A stretch of 64,000 nucleotides of DNA from Gerris lacustris (Eukaryota > Arthropoda > Insecta > Hemiptera > Gerridae): contig OX578276.1 of the NCBI GenBank assembly GCA_951217055.1, positions 35,116,205-35,180,204 of the forward strand, in the 5' to 3' direction. The position numbers were made by a program, and so were the translations under genes. The notes below the pieces were generated by a model, which worked only from the letters and a program-made list of their open reading frames with translations, had not been told where the DNA came from and made no database searches. Each line of letters begins with the position of its first letter. The stretch's first letter is position 1. Below, piece by piece: positions 9,133 to 19,917 of this stretch.

Positions 9133-12100
9133 TTCCCCCCTGAACTGCAGTCATTTAGCCCTATGCGTTTTCCCAGGGTCTTCAGTCTGCATGGTGGCAA
9201 AGGTTTTGTCATCATGTCTGCTGCCTGTCTCTCACCAGCTATATGTTCAAGTCGAAAAATACCTTCTTCAAATTTTTCACGAATGAAGTGGAACCTGACA
9301 TCAATGTGTTTAGTGAGTTTATGGAAGCTAGGATTTTTCGCTAACTTGATAGCTCCGAGGTTGTCCATCCAAAGCGTGGGTATAACCTTTGCATCTGTAG
9401 CAATCTCACTAAGTAGTTGACGGAGCCACACTAACTCTTTAACTGCTTCGCTACCAGCAATATACTCAGCCTCAGTACTAGATGTTGCTGTGCACCTCTG
9501 CTTCCTGCTGAACCAGGTTATAGCTCCTCCAGCAAACATACAAATTCCTCCCGACACCGATCTTCTTGTCCGTGCGTCTGACGCGTAGTCCGCATCACAA
9601 AAAGATTCTAGTCCTTCTTGGCTTCCACGGGTGTACTGGATGCCAAGATGTGCAGTTGCTTTAAGATACTGGCACACTCTCTTCACTGCTTGCCAGTGAT
9701 GCTCTTCTGGCTTTTCTATATGTTGAGCCAAGAAGTTTACAGCAAAGGCTATATCCGGCCGTGTTGCCACTGCTAGATACATTAGACTACCTATAGCCTC
9801 TCTGTAAGGTGTACTCAAATCCAAAGGCTTGTGCTCTATATCTTCTGACGTGAAACCTATTTCCATAGGAATAGATTTTGTATTTGCAGTGTCCAAACGA
9901 AATCTCTTTAAGACTTTCTGTATGTAGGACTCTTGGTGAATGAAGATTCCTGATTTGGTTTGTTCAATTGTCACTCCAAGATATTGATTTAGTGCACCTG
10001 ATGTCAATTTAAATTCTTTTTTCAGCTCACCTAAAAACTTGAGAATTGTTTCTTCATCTTCAGCTGCTACCAAACCATCATCCACGTATAGTCCTACAAT
10101 AATTTTCTTTGGACTGCTCCGAATAAACAAACATGGATCTGCTGTGCTCTGCTTCAAACCAACCTTATTGAGATATTCTGAAAATCTCCGGTTCCAGCAC
10201 CGGGGCGCTTGCTTAAGGCCATACAAGCTTTTCTTCAGTCTACAGCACCGGTTTGTTCCATCTTCATAGCCTTCAGGTTGAACCATGTAGATCTCTTCCT
10301 CTAAGTGGCCATATAAGAATGACGTCTTGATATCAAATTGTTGAAGTTTGAGATCTTCTTTTGCAGCCACAGATAGAATTGTTCTGATGGTATCGAAACG
10401 TGCTACAGGTGAAAATGTCTCGTCATAGTCTGTGCCTGCCTTCTGGGAGTAGCCTCGAGCAACTAAACGAGCCTTATATCTGCCAGGCGTCCCATCTGCA
10501 TTGGGTTTCACTTTAAAGACCCACTTGCTGGTTATTGCTTTCCTCCCAGGCGGTAGATCTACGAGTTCCCAGGTGTTGTTTTCTTCTAAAGACTCCATCT
10601 CATCTTCCATTGCAGCCTTCCACTTTCTAGATTCAGAAGACGCCAAGGCTTCTCTCACTGTAGTAGGTTCCAATTCAGCCACTGTAACCCACTCTCCGTA
10701 GAAATCTGGCCTTTTTAATTGACGCCTATCCCTAAGATGGTATCCTACAGTCTGTTCTGAATCAAAACCTAATTCTTGAGAACCTAATACACCTGGATTC
10801 ACTGATGCACTACGGGTATTATCTACTCGATCTTTCCCCCCTGCATCAGAGTCTCCTATAAAATGAGTGTTCCCTCCTGATCTGAACTCTCCTTGCTCAT
10901 CAGACGATTTATTCAAAATTCTACCTGTTCCTATCGAGTTCTCAGGAACGTTAGAGGTATTAGCAGGAAAAGGAATTTCAATACTGTCTGTATATCTTGA
11001 TGAAGACTCCTCTATAACTGACTCAGGTTTGAAAACTACATCCCTACTAAGTACTACCCTTTTCTTCTCGGGAACCCAAATCCTAAAGCCATCATAGTCA
11101 CAGTAGCCTACAAGATAACCCTTTAATGATTTTTTGTCCCATTTCTTCCTACTCTGTTTAGGAACATGCACAAAAACAACAGTACCAAAAATTTTCAAGT
11201 GATTTAATTTTGATGTTTTTCCGGACCAAATCTGAATTGGGGTTTTATCTTTTAAAGGAGTAGGAGCTGATCTATTTAAGATGTAAGCGGCCGTATTAAT
11301 TGCTTCTGCCCATAAATACTCTGGCAGATTCTTGGAATGCAGCATTGTTCTTGCTGCCTCAACAAGTGTCCTGTTTCCTCTCTCTGCTGCCCCATTCTGC
11401 TCAGGACAGTATGGCATAACTATCCTGTGATGTAAACCAGCCCTAGAGATCACTTGCCTTATTTCACTGCTGTCAAATTCAGTACCACCGTCAGTTAAAA
11501 GTTCTTTCACAACATGCCCTTTTACCTTGACTTCAGACAGAAAGTCAACTAGTTTTGTTTTAACTTCTGATTTTTCTTTTAAGAAATACACTGCCCTAAA
11601 TCTAGAAAAATCGTCCTTAAAACAAACAAAGTAACGAGCCCCACCAAGTGATGTTACTGGCATTGGACCGCACACATCTGCATGTACTAAGTCACCAGGC
11701 CTTTCTCCTCTTTGTTGACGTGTACCAAAACTAAGCCGATGTTGTTTGCCGTACACACAGGCCTCACAAAATTCTTTGTCAACTTTTACATTGATTCCCA
11801 TATTTTTAAGAAGTGATTTTACGTGTCTTTTATTTTGGTGACCTAATCTCTCATGCCATAACTGTAGTGTGTCGACTGTCCGAGCAATAGCTGCTACTTC
11901 TGGTATTTCAACTTTCATTCTCATCAGATATAGACCACCACGTCTTTCTGCAGTAGCTACGGCTTTATTTTCTCGAAGTAGTCTACATACATCTTTTTCC
12001 AGACTTGCTGTTACACCTTTATCTACAGCTGATAAAAGGGAAAATAAATTCCTAGCTGCGTCAGGGACATTACAAACATTTTCTAGACACCCTTCATCCC

Positions 12101-13160
12101 AGATGCCATTGGCATGCATTTTCACATTAATATTTCCTCTACCTAAAGCCTTCATCCCCTGCCCGTTACCTACAAATATTTCAGGGGGTGAAATAAAAGT
12201 CTCCCAAGTCGAAAACCAGTCCCTTCTATTAGTTATATGCTGGGTTGCCCCAGAATCTGCGACCCAAAGTTCCCTATCATCTAAGAGCAATGCTTCCCCA
12301 CTAATAAAATATGTTCTATTTACCTTATTATTTTTGTTGCCTTCTGCTTTAACCTGAGGACACTGAGAGCGATAATGTCCACCCTGGCACTTAAAGCAGG
12401 TTACAGTGGCTTTCTTGGTCTTCTCACTCTTCACTATAGGTTGACTGTTCTGTTTTCCTGACTTCTGATGGTAGTGTTTGTTATGTGATACCACAAGCCC
12501 TGATGTACTAGCTTCTGTAATACTCGTCTTTCTATCTAGAAACCTCTGTTCTACTGTACATAGCCTTTCACGTAAAACGTTGATAGTCCGATATTCCTTA
12601 GGAACGGACTCCCAGGCATTTACAAACTCCATGTACTCAACTGGTAGAGTATTTAAAACGCGGTTTAAAAATAAGGAATCTGGAAGCTTCACATTATCTT
12701 CCTTCCATGTTTCGTCTGTAAGTTCGACCCAGATTTTCTCAAGCTTAGCGATGTGCGCTGCTATGCTATCAACAGGGTTCTTCTCCTTGATTCCGAAGAA
12801 ATCATTGAACAGTCGATCTTGACGTTGTTCGGTCCTTTGTTCGTATATGCCAACTAGTTTGTTCCAGATTTCTTTGGCTGTTGAGCACATATTCACAAGT
12901 TTTCTTACATTTGGTGTAAGAGACGAAACTATAATACTCTGCGCCATGTATTCTACCTTTAGGAAAGCCGCATCCTGCTTCTCAAACTCTAGGACATCAC
13001 TTTCTTTTGAGTCTTCAAGAAGTGGTTTTGGTTTTCTTAAGGTTCCTTCTACCGCGGACATTAGCCCGTGAGCCTGTAGATGAATCCTTATCTGGAATTT
13101 CCAATCCACCCAGTTATTCTGGCCCTCCAATTTATCAATATAAATCTTCTGAGGTTCCAT
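9120..13160 (-). CDS. Copia gag-pol polyprotein, 1346 aa, intact
   Basis: Single-frame polyprotein that packages, reverse-transcribes and integrates the element. Gag covers about 1-250. A zinc knuckle C255-x2-C258-x3-H262-x4-C267 has one residue fewer than the usual C-x2-C-x4-H-x4-C spacing. The aspartic protease motif is DSG at 302-304. The GAG-pre-integrase H-H-C-C region has H436/H441 and C465/C468. Integrase catalytic residues D495, D557 and E593 have exactly 35 residues between the last two. RT has FDIKTSFLYG (D943) and YVDD at 1025-1028. RNase H residues are D1189, E1230 and D1266. ATG at 13160 lies 112 bp inside the 5' LTR and has no rival in frame. All key residues are present; no frameshift separates gag from pol, as is usual for Copia. 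Confidence 0.97.
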   Translation of the reverse strand: MEPQKIYIDKLEGQNNWVDWKFQIRIHLQAHGLMSAVEGTLRKPKPLLEDSKESDVLEFEKQDAAFLKVEYMAQSIIVSSLTPNVRKLVNMCSTAKEIWNKLVGIYEQRTEQRQDRLFNDFFGIKEKNPVDSIAAHIAKLEKIWVELTDETWKEDNVKLPDSLFLNRVLNTLPVEYMEFVNAWESVPKEYRTINVLRERLCTVEQRFLDRKTSITEASTSGLVVSHNKHYHQKSGKQNSQPIVKSEKTKKATVTCFKCQGGHYRSQCPQVKAEGNKNNKVNRTYFISGEALLLDDRELWVADSGATQHITNRRDWFSTWETFISPPEIFVGNGQGMKALGRGNINVKMHANGIWDEGCLENVCNVPDAARNLFSLLSAVDKGVTASLEKDVCRLLRENKAVATAERRGGLYLMRMKVEIPEVAAIARTVDTLQLWHERLGHQNKRHVKSLLKNMGINVKVDKEFCEACVYGKQHRLSFGTRQQRGERPGDLVHADVCGPMPVTSLGGARYFVCFKDDFSRFRAVYFLKEKSEVKTKLVDFLSEVKVKGHVVKELLTDGGTEFDSSEIRQVISRAGLHHRIVMPYCPEQNGAAERGNRTLVEAARTMLHSKNLPEYLWAEAINTAAYILNRSAPTPLKDKTPIQIWSGKTSKLNHLKIFGTVVFVHVPKQSRKKWDKKSLKGYLVGYCDYDGFRIWVPEKKRVVLSRDVVFKPESVIEESSSRYTDSIEIPFPANTSNVPENSIGTGRILNKSSDEQGEFRSGGNTHFIGDSDAGGKDRVDNTRSASVNPGVLGSQELGFDSEQTVGYHLRDRRQLKRPDFYGEWVTVAELEPTTVREALASSESRKWKAAMEDEMESLEENNTWELVDLPPGRKAITSKWVFKVKPNADGTPGRYKARLVARGYSQKAGTDYDETFSPVARFDTIRTILSVAAKEDLKLQQFDIKTSFLYGHLEEEIYMVQPEGYEDGTNRCCRLKKSLYGLKQAPRCWNRRFSEYLNKVGLKQSTADPCLFIRSSPKKIIVGLYVDDGLVAAEDEETILKFLGELKKEFKLTSGALNQYLGVTIEQTKSGIFIHQESYIQKVLKRFRLDTANTKSIPMEIGFTSEDIEHKPLDLSTPYREAIGSLMYLAVATRPDIAFAVNFLAQHIEKPEEHHWQAVKRVCQYLKATAHLGIQYTRGSQEGLESFCDADYASDARTRRSVSGGICMFAGGAITWFSRKQRCTATSSTEAEYIAGSEAVKELVWLRQLLSEIATDAKVIPTLWMDNLGAIKLAKNPSFHKLTKHIDVRFHFIREKFEEGIFRLEHIAGERQAADMMTKPLPPCRLKTLGKRIGLNDCSSGGNVED

Positions 13161-13271
13161 AACTGATTTTTTTTTTTCTTTATGAAAATTTAATAAAAAA
13201 AAATTGAAAACTAAAAAAAAACCTCAAAACTTACTTTCAAGCTTCAATCTTCTTGCTTGGGCTCCATAACC

Positions 13272-13471
13272 TAATGAAGCAGAGTTTAGAGATTGAAATA
13301 AACCACGGCTTTTATTCTGTATTACAAAGAACAATTTCTTTCTTGAGAATAAAAAAATTAATAGAATAATTTAGTTTGACACAAAGTTGACACAAGGGAA
13401 AAAAAAACAGGTTTACATAAAACAAAACAAAAATACTAAACATGCAGTTCAACAAAAATTAATCTTCAACA
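13272..13471 (-). repeat. Copia 5' LTR
   Basis: 200 bp, identical by eye to 8933-9132. It is followed on the minus strand by the tRNA-iMet-like primer site at about 13271-13259 and preceded by the ACACG duplication at 13472-13476. Confidence 0.95.
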
Positions 13472-14174
13472 ACACGGCTGTAGGGGTGTCACTTCTGCTA
13501 CGGCTGCGGTTTCAACGTCTACCGTCACTGTTATATTAGCTTCGGCATTGATTCTGGATATTAATGCGTTTTTTTTTTAATTGTTTTAGAAAGATAAATG
13601 CATAATATAGTCAATATAATCCCCATAACCATATAACGCAAAAACCGAATTAGAAAAGACACATTTTTGTTGTAATATAAACCTCGATCGCCCTAGATTT
13701 TAGATTATTATTTGTACACAAATATAAAAAAATAAATAAATAAATAAATAGTGTCAACTGCATTTTGTGAATGTAGTAGTATAAATCGAAATGAATTATT
13801 AAATGCGTATAAATGAAAAGTAATTAATTCAAAAATAATGATTCATTTGTGCTAGTGTTTTTGCCCTGTCCCTCTATGATCATACTATTTTTTCGCCCCA
13901 TCACAATACTTTCTCATATGAATGTAGTATATAAGAAAGTATAAAAGTAACGTCGGACGTCCCGACCGATGGAAATCAAACCATAACTGATCGGAGGGTG
14001 TGACTTCTGCACCGCACGACCGTCGGGCGGTCGGGACGTATCAGAGAAGACGGCTCCTGTCATTTTGCCTTCTTTTTGACTGGCCAGCGTCAGGTTAGAT
14101 TCGGGGTATGTGAATAAAAGTAACGTCGAGCGTCAACTGACGGGAAGCCACGCACCAGAGAATTCGCACCTTTA

Positions 14175-14500
14175 GGATTGTGAGCCTTTAATAAGCACAG
14201 GATGTGGTATAGATCAGATGTAGACATAAAAGGGAAAGTTAAGTTATGGAAGAGTTCAGTAAATCCAGTTATGCTATAGCTGCGAGACGTTGTCTTAATA
14301 AAATTAATATAAATGGATTAAGAATAGAGTGAGAAGAATTGCAATGATCATGCTCAAAATAACGAGAAGAGGCAAAAAAAAAAGCAATAAATGGATAAAG
14401 GAATAAACTAACATAGGAGACATAGCTAAAGATGCAATAAGAAGTAAGTGGTTATGGGCAGGGCATGTAGTAAGAACCAATAATAATAAGAAACTTGAAA
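14175..14500 (+). pseudogene. LINE fragment, right part
   Basis: Continuation of the LINE cut by the TTA-flanked element. It reads in broken frames, with KGKVKLWKSSVNPVM near 14230-14275 and SKWLWAGHVVRT near 14445-14480, the latter typical of LINE sequence downstream of the RT domain. Many stops; dead. Confidence 0.5.
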
Positions 14501-14523
14501 TTAGGTTTTTTATATTTTTTATT

Positions 14524-14838
14524 AACAGATGTTTCCCTTAAGGCTGCTGCTAGTAAATACGAAGAACAGATTAAACCAAAGGGATGTCTCTATAACCTGT
14601 AAATAACTTTATTACTTCCTGTTACAAATCCAGAGTCTGTATTTTCAATGTCGTACCAAATAAACCTTGTTGCATCTCTGTCATCTTCATTTAAAATAAG
14701 TTGCAAAAATGCTTGTTTCCCATCTCCACACAAAGCGTATTTGTTTAATCTGCACCGTAGTGAGACGCCTGTAGTTTCTGGGTTTAAATTTGGTCCAGGA
14801 CCAATAGCTTCATTAACTGATATGAAACCTTTTTATTT
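14524..14838 (-). pseudogene. BEL/Pao reverse transcriptase fragment
   Basis: Minus-strand reading gives GPGPNLNP, then KYALCGDGKQAFLQL, then DRDATRFIWYDIENTD, then an RL-stop and FGLICSSYLLAAALRE. These are consecutive blocks of the BEL/Pao RT palm, with GDGKQAFLQ in place of the usual ADIEKAFLQI. One stop (about 14599) breaks it. About 100 codons survive and nothing recognisable flanks them. The plus-strand ORF over the same bases is a shadow. Confidence 0.75.
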
Positions 14839-14869
14839 TCATTTTCAAGATTATTTGTAATTCCTCGCT

Positions 14870-16430
14870 ACTAAATAAGCAAATAAAACATTTGCGTTTC
14901 TATAAAACATTGTTTTCTTTTTTCAACAGAGGTATGATTTTAACAATCTTGATCAATGTTAGTCTCTCTCCTCACAAAATGCACATATTTTTCTAATTTT
15001 CTCATTTCTTTTCAAGTTTATAAAGGTTGGTTGTGGCCGCTGTGGTCAGTTTATTGGTTTAGTTTATTTTGGATTAATTTGTGTCACCAAATTTTAGTAT
15101 TTTTTATTATTTGGGTTGTTTCCTGATCCTACTTGGTCAGGCAGAGTTGTTTTAAGTGACATTTCTGTCATCTTGGTCTGTCCTGATCCAAGTAGGAGAG
15201 GGAAACTTCTTTTACGAGATTTAGAGGAGATGTCTATTATATAAACAAAAGCTGTGTTCAATATAATATACCAGTCATATCTCAGTAAAACGTTTCTCTA
15301 TTCTTACACTGCCCTTGTGGCAGTCACATTGGTAATTTTTTCTTTAGTTCTTATATTCAATGTTTCAATAGTAGATCTTATCTGATTACCAGATGGTAAT
15401 CAGGTGCAGGGATCTGAACCAGAAGGTTCCACCGTTTTTTCAACTTTTAGTTCATCCAATTTCAATCTTTTTACAAAATATTTGTCCATGAAGGTCATTA
15501 GTTCTATAAGATTACTCTCATCAAATTCCAAAACTCTGACCATTTAATACCTAGTTCCTCAGGAAAAAATTTTCTTGTTAAGTAAAGATTTTAAATTGTC
15601 AACTTGCGATTGAATTTTTATGTAAAGGTTATTTTGTTCAACAATGCTAGATCCTATTATAGTTGTCAATCCCTCTTTCACAAAAGAAAATCTAAGGCCG
15701 GTTCAACTAACCGTCGTTCCGTCCTTTCAAAGTATAATATAAATCAAAGACGTAAAAACGTTTGACTCTGGAAACTTTTAATACACGTCTAATATAACAC
15801 AATCACAGAATTCGATTATTAGTCTACAGAGGATCCATAATAAAAAAAAAAAAAAACTACAAGGAATCTAATACAAAAACCAGTCTCCGCTGAATCTAAC
15901 AAAAAACTCGACTTAAAATATTATTACATCTATCTTGTTATTTTATTTTATGACATGTCCCCATGACACCGTTTTGTTTACTTTTCAAAGATTTTCAACA
16001 CCCTCCATAAAGTTGATGTGATTGTTTATAGTTTTCTTTTTGCCACTGTAATTTCTTTTGAATTTTTGTTTGTTTATTAATTCATAATTTTTTCTTTTGA
16101 CAGTTCCAAACCTTCTATTATATCAAATGCTTCTCCTTTCAACAAATTTCGGAGATTTACTTGTTTATTTATTGGAGCAGTTATAGGGTTGCTGTCCACT
16201 GACGACTCCCAAATTGCAAATTGCGCACTGTCCAAATTGCTCCCAAAACAATGACCATTTTACAATTTTTCCTTCAAATGGCTCCAACTGGAGTCTTGGG
16301 AATTTTGGTCTAACAGTAGTTTCCCTATTCTGATGTCATTCTTGACTACATGACAGATTTGGTTGTAATTTATACTTGAATAGCTCTAAAACGTTATTTA
16401 ATAAATTGGTAAGGCGTGAAGTCTCAAGTA
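14870..16430. other. No gene recognised; short inverted repeats
   Basis: AT-rich. CCTACTTGG at about 15130 and CCAAGTAGG at about 15190 form an inverted pair. On the minus strand 15425-15700 has one longish open stretch rich in charged residues (VEQNNLYIKIQSQVDNL), which could be a gag-like fragment but has no diagnostic motif. A GATTACC/GGTAATC palindrome lies at about 15381-15397. Confidence 0.3.
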
Positions 16431-16433
16431 AAA

Positions 16434-17094
16434 AGGGTTTCGTTGGTATTGTGAACACAAAATTAGAGGGGGGGGGGAGAAAAGTTTTTTTGACAAAATG
16501 GCGCCGAAAATTAAACACTATCCCTAAGTGGTATATATATTTGTAATCTACTCTTCAATACCTTTCATTCGATACCCCACTCAAAATTTTAAAAAAAATA
16601 TTTTTTTTCGAGTGACGTGAATTATCCGCCATCTTGGATTTCCAGTAAATCAGATCAAATTGCTAATCTTATTTTTTCTATGGCCCAGCAGACCACACAT
16701 TTTGCATATTTTTCTATATTTTTAGTAACAGCGTAAATACGATTTTAGGGGGGAGGGGGACAGGGGACACGCAAAATTTCGATGTTTTTTGACAAAATGG
16801 TATATATATTTGTAATCTACTCTTCAATACCTTTCCTATGAGACCCCACTCAAAATTTTTAAAAAATCTTTTTTTTACGCGACGTGAATTATCCGCCATT
16901 TTGAATTGGAAAAGCTGATAATTTTGAGTTCGCTATATTTTTCCTGTGTGCGCGTCAAAACGATCTTTTATACTGGAAAGTTTCACGTTTTTATCTCTTT
17001 TGGTTCAAAAGTTATTGGAACCGTACAGAGTGACAGACAGACACAGGAACGAAACTATAAGGGTTTCTTTTTTTGGTTTTACCAACGAAACCCT
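16434..17094 (+). mobile_element. HINE-like repeat with AGGGTTTCGTTGG ends
   Basis: Begins AGGGTTTCGTTGGTA and ends with the inverted ACCAACGAAACCCT (17081-17094). Just inside the right end AGGGTTTC (17060-17067) can pair with GAAACCCT to form a terminal hairpin. An internal near-repeat of about 120 bp occurs twice (about 16530-16650 and 16800-16915: TATATATTTGTAATCTACTC, then ATTATCCGCCAT). A GACAGACAGACAC microsatellite-like stretch precedes the end. The overall plan resembles non-autonomous Helentrons, but this is a different sequence from the 6633/60192 pair. Confidence 0.5.
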
Positions 17095-18050
17095 AAAAAT
17101 GGTATTTGTCTTTGGTCTTCTTTAATTTTCCGGTTATTTTGTGTCGATTCTTGGATGTTTAATAGGGTGGGCCTTAATAATTTACAATTTTTTAATTTTA
17201 GCTCCCAACCCCTAACTTTGTGCGAATACATGAAAAAATGATTTTTGAAAAGTTTCAGGTCAATCGGAAAATTTTAAATGGTGCCGCTTTTTATTTGAAA
17301 ATTGGTATATAAAAAATTTTTTAGATTTTATCTAGTAAACTTCAAAATATCACTTTTATAATGCAATATTATCCGTGTTTTTTTATTATTTACATAAATG
17401 ATATACTTTTATTAACTAATATAACTCAAAAGTAAGTCAATAAGTAAAGAGATAAAATATTAAGAGATATACATACATAGCAAAATAGTGAAAATTGTGA
17501 AAAAAAAAGTTGTTTTTCGTATGAATTTCGTAATTATTTTAATCATATGACCAATATCTAATGTTGTAATATACATTAAAAGGTACTACAGGTTATGTGC
17601 TTCATATTAATACGTATTAACAATGCATAACTATCATAGTTTTTTTTTAAACTAGTAACATACATACTGGTGGAGTCAAAGTAATTTTTAATCACCCCTT
17701 CACGACCCACCAAAGAAGATATAGAAGTTATTTTTATGATAAATTTTGATGAGATGTTCAATAATAATTAAATGTACGTATACGAAAACTAATAAATGGA
17801 AAAGACTGGGCTAAGTAATTATGAACTCGAATATGAGAAAGTTTGTCTGAGTTGTCTCGGAACGATTTTATTGATATGCACTTAAAATAAATATAAATTA
17901 GAACTTAATATAAGGATAAGAGTGGAAAAGGTCAATACACATGTTATTAGAGTAAAGTCCCACAATGACGAATAAAATCCAGTAAAAAGAAGGGGGCCCT
18001 TAGGGGTCTAGCCGTAGGGCCCGCCACGGCTCTCGACGGGCCTGTACCTC
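17095..18050. other. No gene recognised
   Basis: AT-rich sequence with homopolymer runs. The short ORFs here have no motif that can be supported. Confidence 0.4.
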
Positions 18051-18059
18051 AGTCAATTT

Positions 18060-18621
18060 AACACCTTCTTTGGAAACGAACATTGGCTTGCTCCCAAACG
18101 AGTGCTTCGCTATCTCAAAGGCAACTCAGACTTAGCCCTGACATACAAAAAAACAGGAGAAGAGTTATTTGGACTTGCTTATGCTGACTGGGCCGCGTGT
18201 ACTGTGGAGATCGTATACTGGCTATTGTTTCTTATTTGCCAGTGCGCCCATCAGCTGGGAATCGAGGAAACAAAGAACCCAAGGACAAGGGAACAAAGGA
18301 AACCGCGGAGGCAGAGTACATGGCCCTTACAGAAGCTGCCAAGGAGGCCATTCACCTGAAACAGTTGGACCATGATCTTGGGCAGAATACACAATCAACA
18401 GAAAATCTTAATTTAATGACAATCAAGCTGCGCAAAAACTGTCTTCGAATCCTAATTAACATAAAAGATCACTTTATAAGGGAAACAATCAAGAGCGGCA
18501 AAATCGACCTACTGAAAATATGGAGGCCGTCATTCTAACCAAGTCAGTAGCTGGCCCGAAGCATATAGACTTCAGGACCAGACTCGGGCTGACAGCCATC
18601 CCTGATGCTCGAAAGGGGGAG
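18060..18621 (+). pseudogene. Copia RNase H end, decayed, with purine tract
   Basis: End of a Copia pol, a different element from the intact one. RNase H blocks follow in order with frame changes: RVLRYLKGNSDLALTY, GLAYADWA (family AYADAD-WA), then AEYMALTEAAKEAIHLKQL, then a KHI-type tail region. Frameshifts lie near 18195 and 18400. It ends with an AAAGGGGGAG purine tract at 18612-18621, directly followed by TGTTAGACTTG, the expected start of a 3' LTR. Everything 5' of RNase H is missing. Confidence 0.75.
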
Positions 18622-18830
18622 TGTTAGACTTGTTTCTTTACACAGGTCTGACGTCACTTGTTATTTTTAGACAAGTATTTTGTTAAGTGTATGTCAAGTA
18701 TATGTTCAAATTATTATATTATAAATGTGTGAGTTCAAACATATACGGGCGGAAGTTACAATCTTGTACATTCGTTTACTTAAAACCAATAATTTAAAAC
18801 AGCTTGATTTATAAACCCAACTTGTCGCAC
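18622..18830 (+). repeat. Probable Copia 3' LTR start
   Basis: Begins TGTTAGACTTG immediately after the purine tract. The 3' end is not visible: no CTAACA is found, and another Copia fragment in reverse orientation starts by 18905. The right limit is a guess. Confidence 0.45.
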
Positions 18831-18904
18831 TGAGTGAGCAGATTTAGACGACAACGTTGTATTGAATTTGAATTAGGATTTTTCACCGTAATTATCCACC
18901 GACT

Positions 18905-19602
18905 TTAGACTGTTTTCTCTCCTTCAGGTAGCTCTACTAACTCTCGCACCTTATGTGAATCCATTGATTGAAGTTCTTTCTCCGTAGCCGCTTTCCACTC
19001 AGGTATTTTGATTGCTTCTTTGTAATTGTTCGGTACTTCTAAATCTTTCTTTTTCGTCTCGTTACCTGGTGCAACATCAGATCTTACCTTATAGTTTATT
19101 TTCTTCTGCCTTACATTACGAATTGGTCTTCCAGTTTCAGCTCATTTTGATTTTTCTCTTCCCTTCTATTTTCTTGATAGTCGCTGTTCTCCAAATTGTT
19201 TATTTTTCTTTCTTCGTTTAATTCTTCCTCATCGTTGAATTTATAAATGTCATATTTATTTTCCTCTGTTGGTCTATCAAGTAAATAGTAACCCATGTTT
19301 CCTTCAAAAAATTTTACATCACGTGACTCTATGATTTTCTTTTTACTTACATCAAATTTTCTGTATGCTTTTCTAATTCTAGAATACGCTACAGATATTC
19401 CACTTTTAGTTTTAGGGTCGAACTTTTTCCTTTTAAATTTGTCTACCCAGAATTGACACATGCACCTAAACACTCTTAGAAATGACACGTTAGGTTTAAT
19501 GTCACTCAATTTTTCTTGTGGTGTTATAACATCATTACTTTTGGTTGGTGTTCTTATTATGTTTTTACAATAATTACATAACATATAAATTAAATAATTC
19601 AA
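18905..19602 (-). pseudogene. Copia integrase C-terminus to RT start, decayed
   Basis: Minus-strand piece of a third Copia element. 19602-19111 is open for 163 codons: TPTKSNDVITPQEKLSDIKP, then RKKFDPKTKSGISVAYS, then KKKIIESRDVKFFEG, which are the blocks following the integrase core. 19100-18905 continues in another frame with NNYKEAIKIPEWKAATEKEL and SMDSHKVRELVELPEGEKTV, the start of the Copia RT domain. No LTR or catalytic residues remain. Confidence 0.8.
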
Positions 19603-19917
19603 ATAAATTTCGATTCATTCTCTTGTATATTTTTATTTCCAGGTGTGAAGTAAAGAGAGTTGAGAAAGTATTAAAAAATTAAGTTTCAGTTTTTCAAGGT
19701 TGTACTCTATCCGTTGCGAGTTCATGTGTGTAGATTCAGGACTTGGTTATTATTACTTTTCCTTATTTATTAGCTCTCTTGAGTGAATCAAGTGAACCCT
19801 AATTACTCTTGTTTAGTTTACGTGTTTAATTTGAGCTAATTGTTGTTTGTTTTGTCAAGAGAAAGTTGCGTTTATTTCAAATTGACGAAGATTAAAAATT
19901 TGTATCAATTAGGTGAT

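Larger units (their letters stand above)
8933..13471 (-). mobile_element. Copia LTR retrotransposon, apparently intact
   Basis: Two 200-bp LTRs (8933-9132 and 13272-13471) look identical base by base. They are flanked by ACACG at 8928-8932 and 13472-13476, a 5-bp target duplication. In sense direction the LTR runs TGTTGAAG...CTTCATTA. Directly after the 5' LTR comes GGTTATGGAGCCC, very like the internal initiator-Met-tRNA primer site used by Drosophila copia. A G-run purine tract (AGGGGGGAA) abuts the 3' LTR. One uninterrupted 1346-codon gag-pol frame fills the interior. Identical LTRs and an open frame mean recent insertion, and the element is probably still competent. It sits inside the TTA-flanked element. 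Confidence 0.97.
8848..14171. mobile_element. TIR element with TTA target duplication
   Basis: Ends are AGGTGCGAATTCTCTGGTGC and its reverse complement, flanked by TTA at 8845-8847 and 14172-14174. Similarity continues inward for about 30 bp with a few mismatches. Without the Copia element inside it, the unit is about 780 bp and has no transposase, so it is a MITE-like element. A 3-bp TTA duplication fits PIF/Harbinger, but the superfamily is inferred from that alone. Interior GC-richer patches (about 13950-14060) contain short inverted repeats (GTCCCGACCG / CGGTCGGGAC). Confidence 0.75.

Noticed and set aside
9163..13071. Several plus-strand ORFs of 66-162 codons across the Copia element
   Set aside because: Antisense shadows of the intact gag-pol frame; no motif and no independent start evidence.
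15381..15425. tRNA- or SINE-like B-box (GGTTCAGATCC on the minus strand) beside a small palindrome
   Set aside because: No A-box, no cloverleaf and no poly(A) or target duplication; a lone 11-base match is weak.
16906..17241. 111-codon plus-strand ORF
   Set aside because: Runs across the end of the HINE-like repeat into non-coding sequence, low-complexity and without motif.
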